Assembly: GCF_000314795.2 (NCBI RefSeq)
Contig: NZ_KB373314.1
Span: forward strand, 469,095 to 533,094
Origin: Streptococcus sp. F0442
Lineage (GTDB): Bacteria; Bacillota; Bacilli; Lactobacillales; Streptococcaceae
Reading direction: 5' to 3'
DNA: 64,000 nucleotides
Part shown: in pieces, positions 63,440 to 64,000 of the stretch
Layout of the letters: each line of letters opens with the position of its first letter
Numbering within the stretch: the stretch's first letter is position 1
Notes under the pieces: model-generated
The model's input: the letters and a program-made list of their open reading frames with translations, nothing else
Told to the model about the DNA's origin: nothing
Database searches by the model: none
Position numbers and translations under genes: made by a program

Positions 63440-63936
63440 TAGTTCTTAACTCCAAACATCTTAAAGTCCCAATTTGTCTTTTCGATCAAGATGGTGACAA
63501 ACTCTTCCAAATACTCTTGATCCAGCTGATCGTAGTCAGAGACGCATTCTGAGTCCAGGTCTAAAACCCCAAGGAGTTGACCGTCCTTGACCATAGGCAC
63601 CACAATTTCACTCATAGCCCTACTATCACAGGAAATATAGTTGGCATGTTGGCGGACATCATCGACAATCATGGTTTCTTGCTTCTGGGCCACTTCTCCA
63701 CAGACACCCTTTCCAAGTGCGATGTGGACACAAGAGACACCACCCTGAAAGGGTCCCAAGATTAATTCCGTTTGGTCATACAAATAAAAACCCGCAAAGA
63801 CAGAACGAGGCAGGGCTTGATTTAAGAGAGCACTGGCGTTAGACAAATTGGCCAAGGCATTGCTTTCTCCTGTTAAGAGAGCGTCTAACTGTGCCAGTAA
63901 AAGTTGGTATTGTGATTCTTTTTCCGATTGTTTCAT
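63439..63936 (-). CDS. GAF-type free methionine-R-sulfoxide reductase
   Basis: 165 residues from ATG 63936 (an ATG three codons earlier, 63945, is possible). GAF domain with the fRMsr Cys pattern: [15 protein letters not shown] (two Cys) and [15 protein letters not shown] (one Cys), and the acidic LDLDSE ligand. It reduces free Met-R-sulfoxide in the cytosol with thioredoxin. An extended -10 (TGGTATAAT, 63944-63952) lies right at the start codon, so the mRNA may have almost no leader. Cotranscribed with dnaX. Confidence 0.88.
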   Translation of the reverse strand: MKQSEKESQYQLLLAQLDALLTGESNALANLSNASALLNQALPRSVFAGFYLYDQTELILGPFQGGVSCVHIALGKGVCGEVAQKQETMIVDDVRQHANYISCDSRAMSEIVVPMVKDGQLLGVLDLDSECVSDYDQLDQEYLEEFVTILIEKTNWDFKMFGVKN

Positions 63937-64000
63937 ACCTTCCATTATACCAAATCTTTGCCCAAAAATTAAGCTTCAAACAGTGAAAGAAAAGAGAGTG

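Overview
The window is chromosomal DNA of a low-GC Gram-positive coccus, almost certainly a Streptococcus of the mitis/sanguinis group; S. parasanguinis or a close relative fits best, but that species call is inference. The evidence is the vex1-vex2-vex3-vncR-vncS locus, an msm/gtfA raffinose-sucrose locus, a Leloir galK-galT-galE operon, a bifunctional gshAB, two LPXTG-anchored surface proteins, streptococcal IS3 and ISL3 relics, and cre sites on most sugar promoters. I see no tRNA, rRNA or CRISPR array.

Layout. 1-9.5 kb: a CPBP protease gene broken by a stop codon, a TPR-like membrane protein, a TetR regulator divergent from degV, an ABC exporter pair, an M20 (RocB-like) peptidase and a cytoplasmic alpha-amylase. 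9.6-16.6 kb: thioredoxin, a cell-wall-anchored Xaa-Pro dipeptidyl-peptidase, an oligopeptide-binding lipoprotein and an M42 aminopeptidase, which together form a peptide-use group. 16.7-22.1 kb: an accessory stretch with gshAB between an IS3 relic and an ISL3 relic, followed by small decaying tandem genes. 22.2-40.9 kb: a carbohydrate block with galKTE, an LPXTG GH3 hexosaminidase split by an in-frame TAA, two GH36 alpha-galactosidases, sucrose phosphorylase, the MsmEFG importer, the AraC activator MsmR and a LacI-family repressor (probably GalR); birA follows. 41.8-53.9 kb: an immunity-gene island. 54.1-64 kb: a MacB-type ABC pair, the Vnc/Vex locus, a small membrane protein, dnaX and a GAF-type methionine sulfoxide reductase.

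The most unusual part is 41.9-53 kb. It holds genes resembling immunity proteins against LXG/type VII polymorphic toxins (YezG, GAD/DUF1851, SMI1/KNR4 and TipC types), a relic HNH toxin tip directly upstream of an SMI1-type gene, an MBL hydrolase, and a tight ten-gene operon of multi-pass and single-pass membrane proteins arranged as paralogue sets. The immunity genes are separated by near-identical intergenic modules (RBS, promoter, preceding terminator), and 3'-end relics of lost paralogues remain in the gaps. No secretion machinery or intact toxin is present, so this looks like an orphan immunity archive that grows by recombination at shared spacers.

Other signals are a ~175-bp structured intergenic repeat in three copies, three reading frames each interrupted by a different in-frame stop, and a 17-bp perfect inverted repeat wrapped around a promoter.
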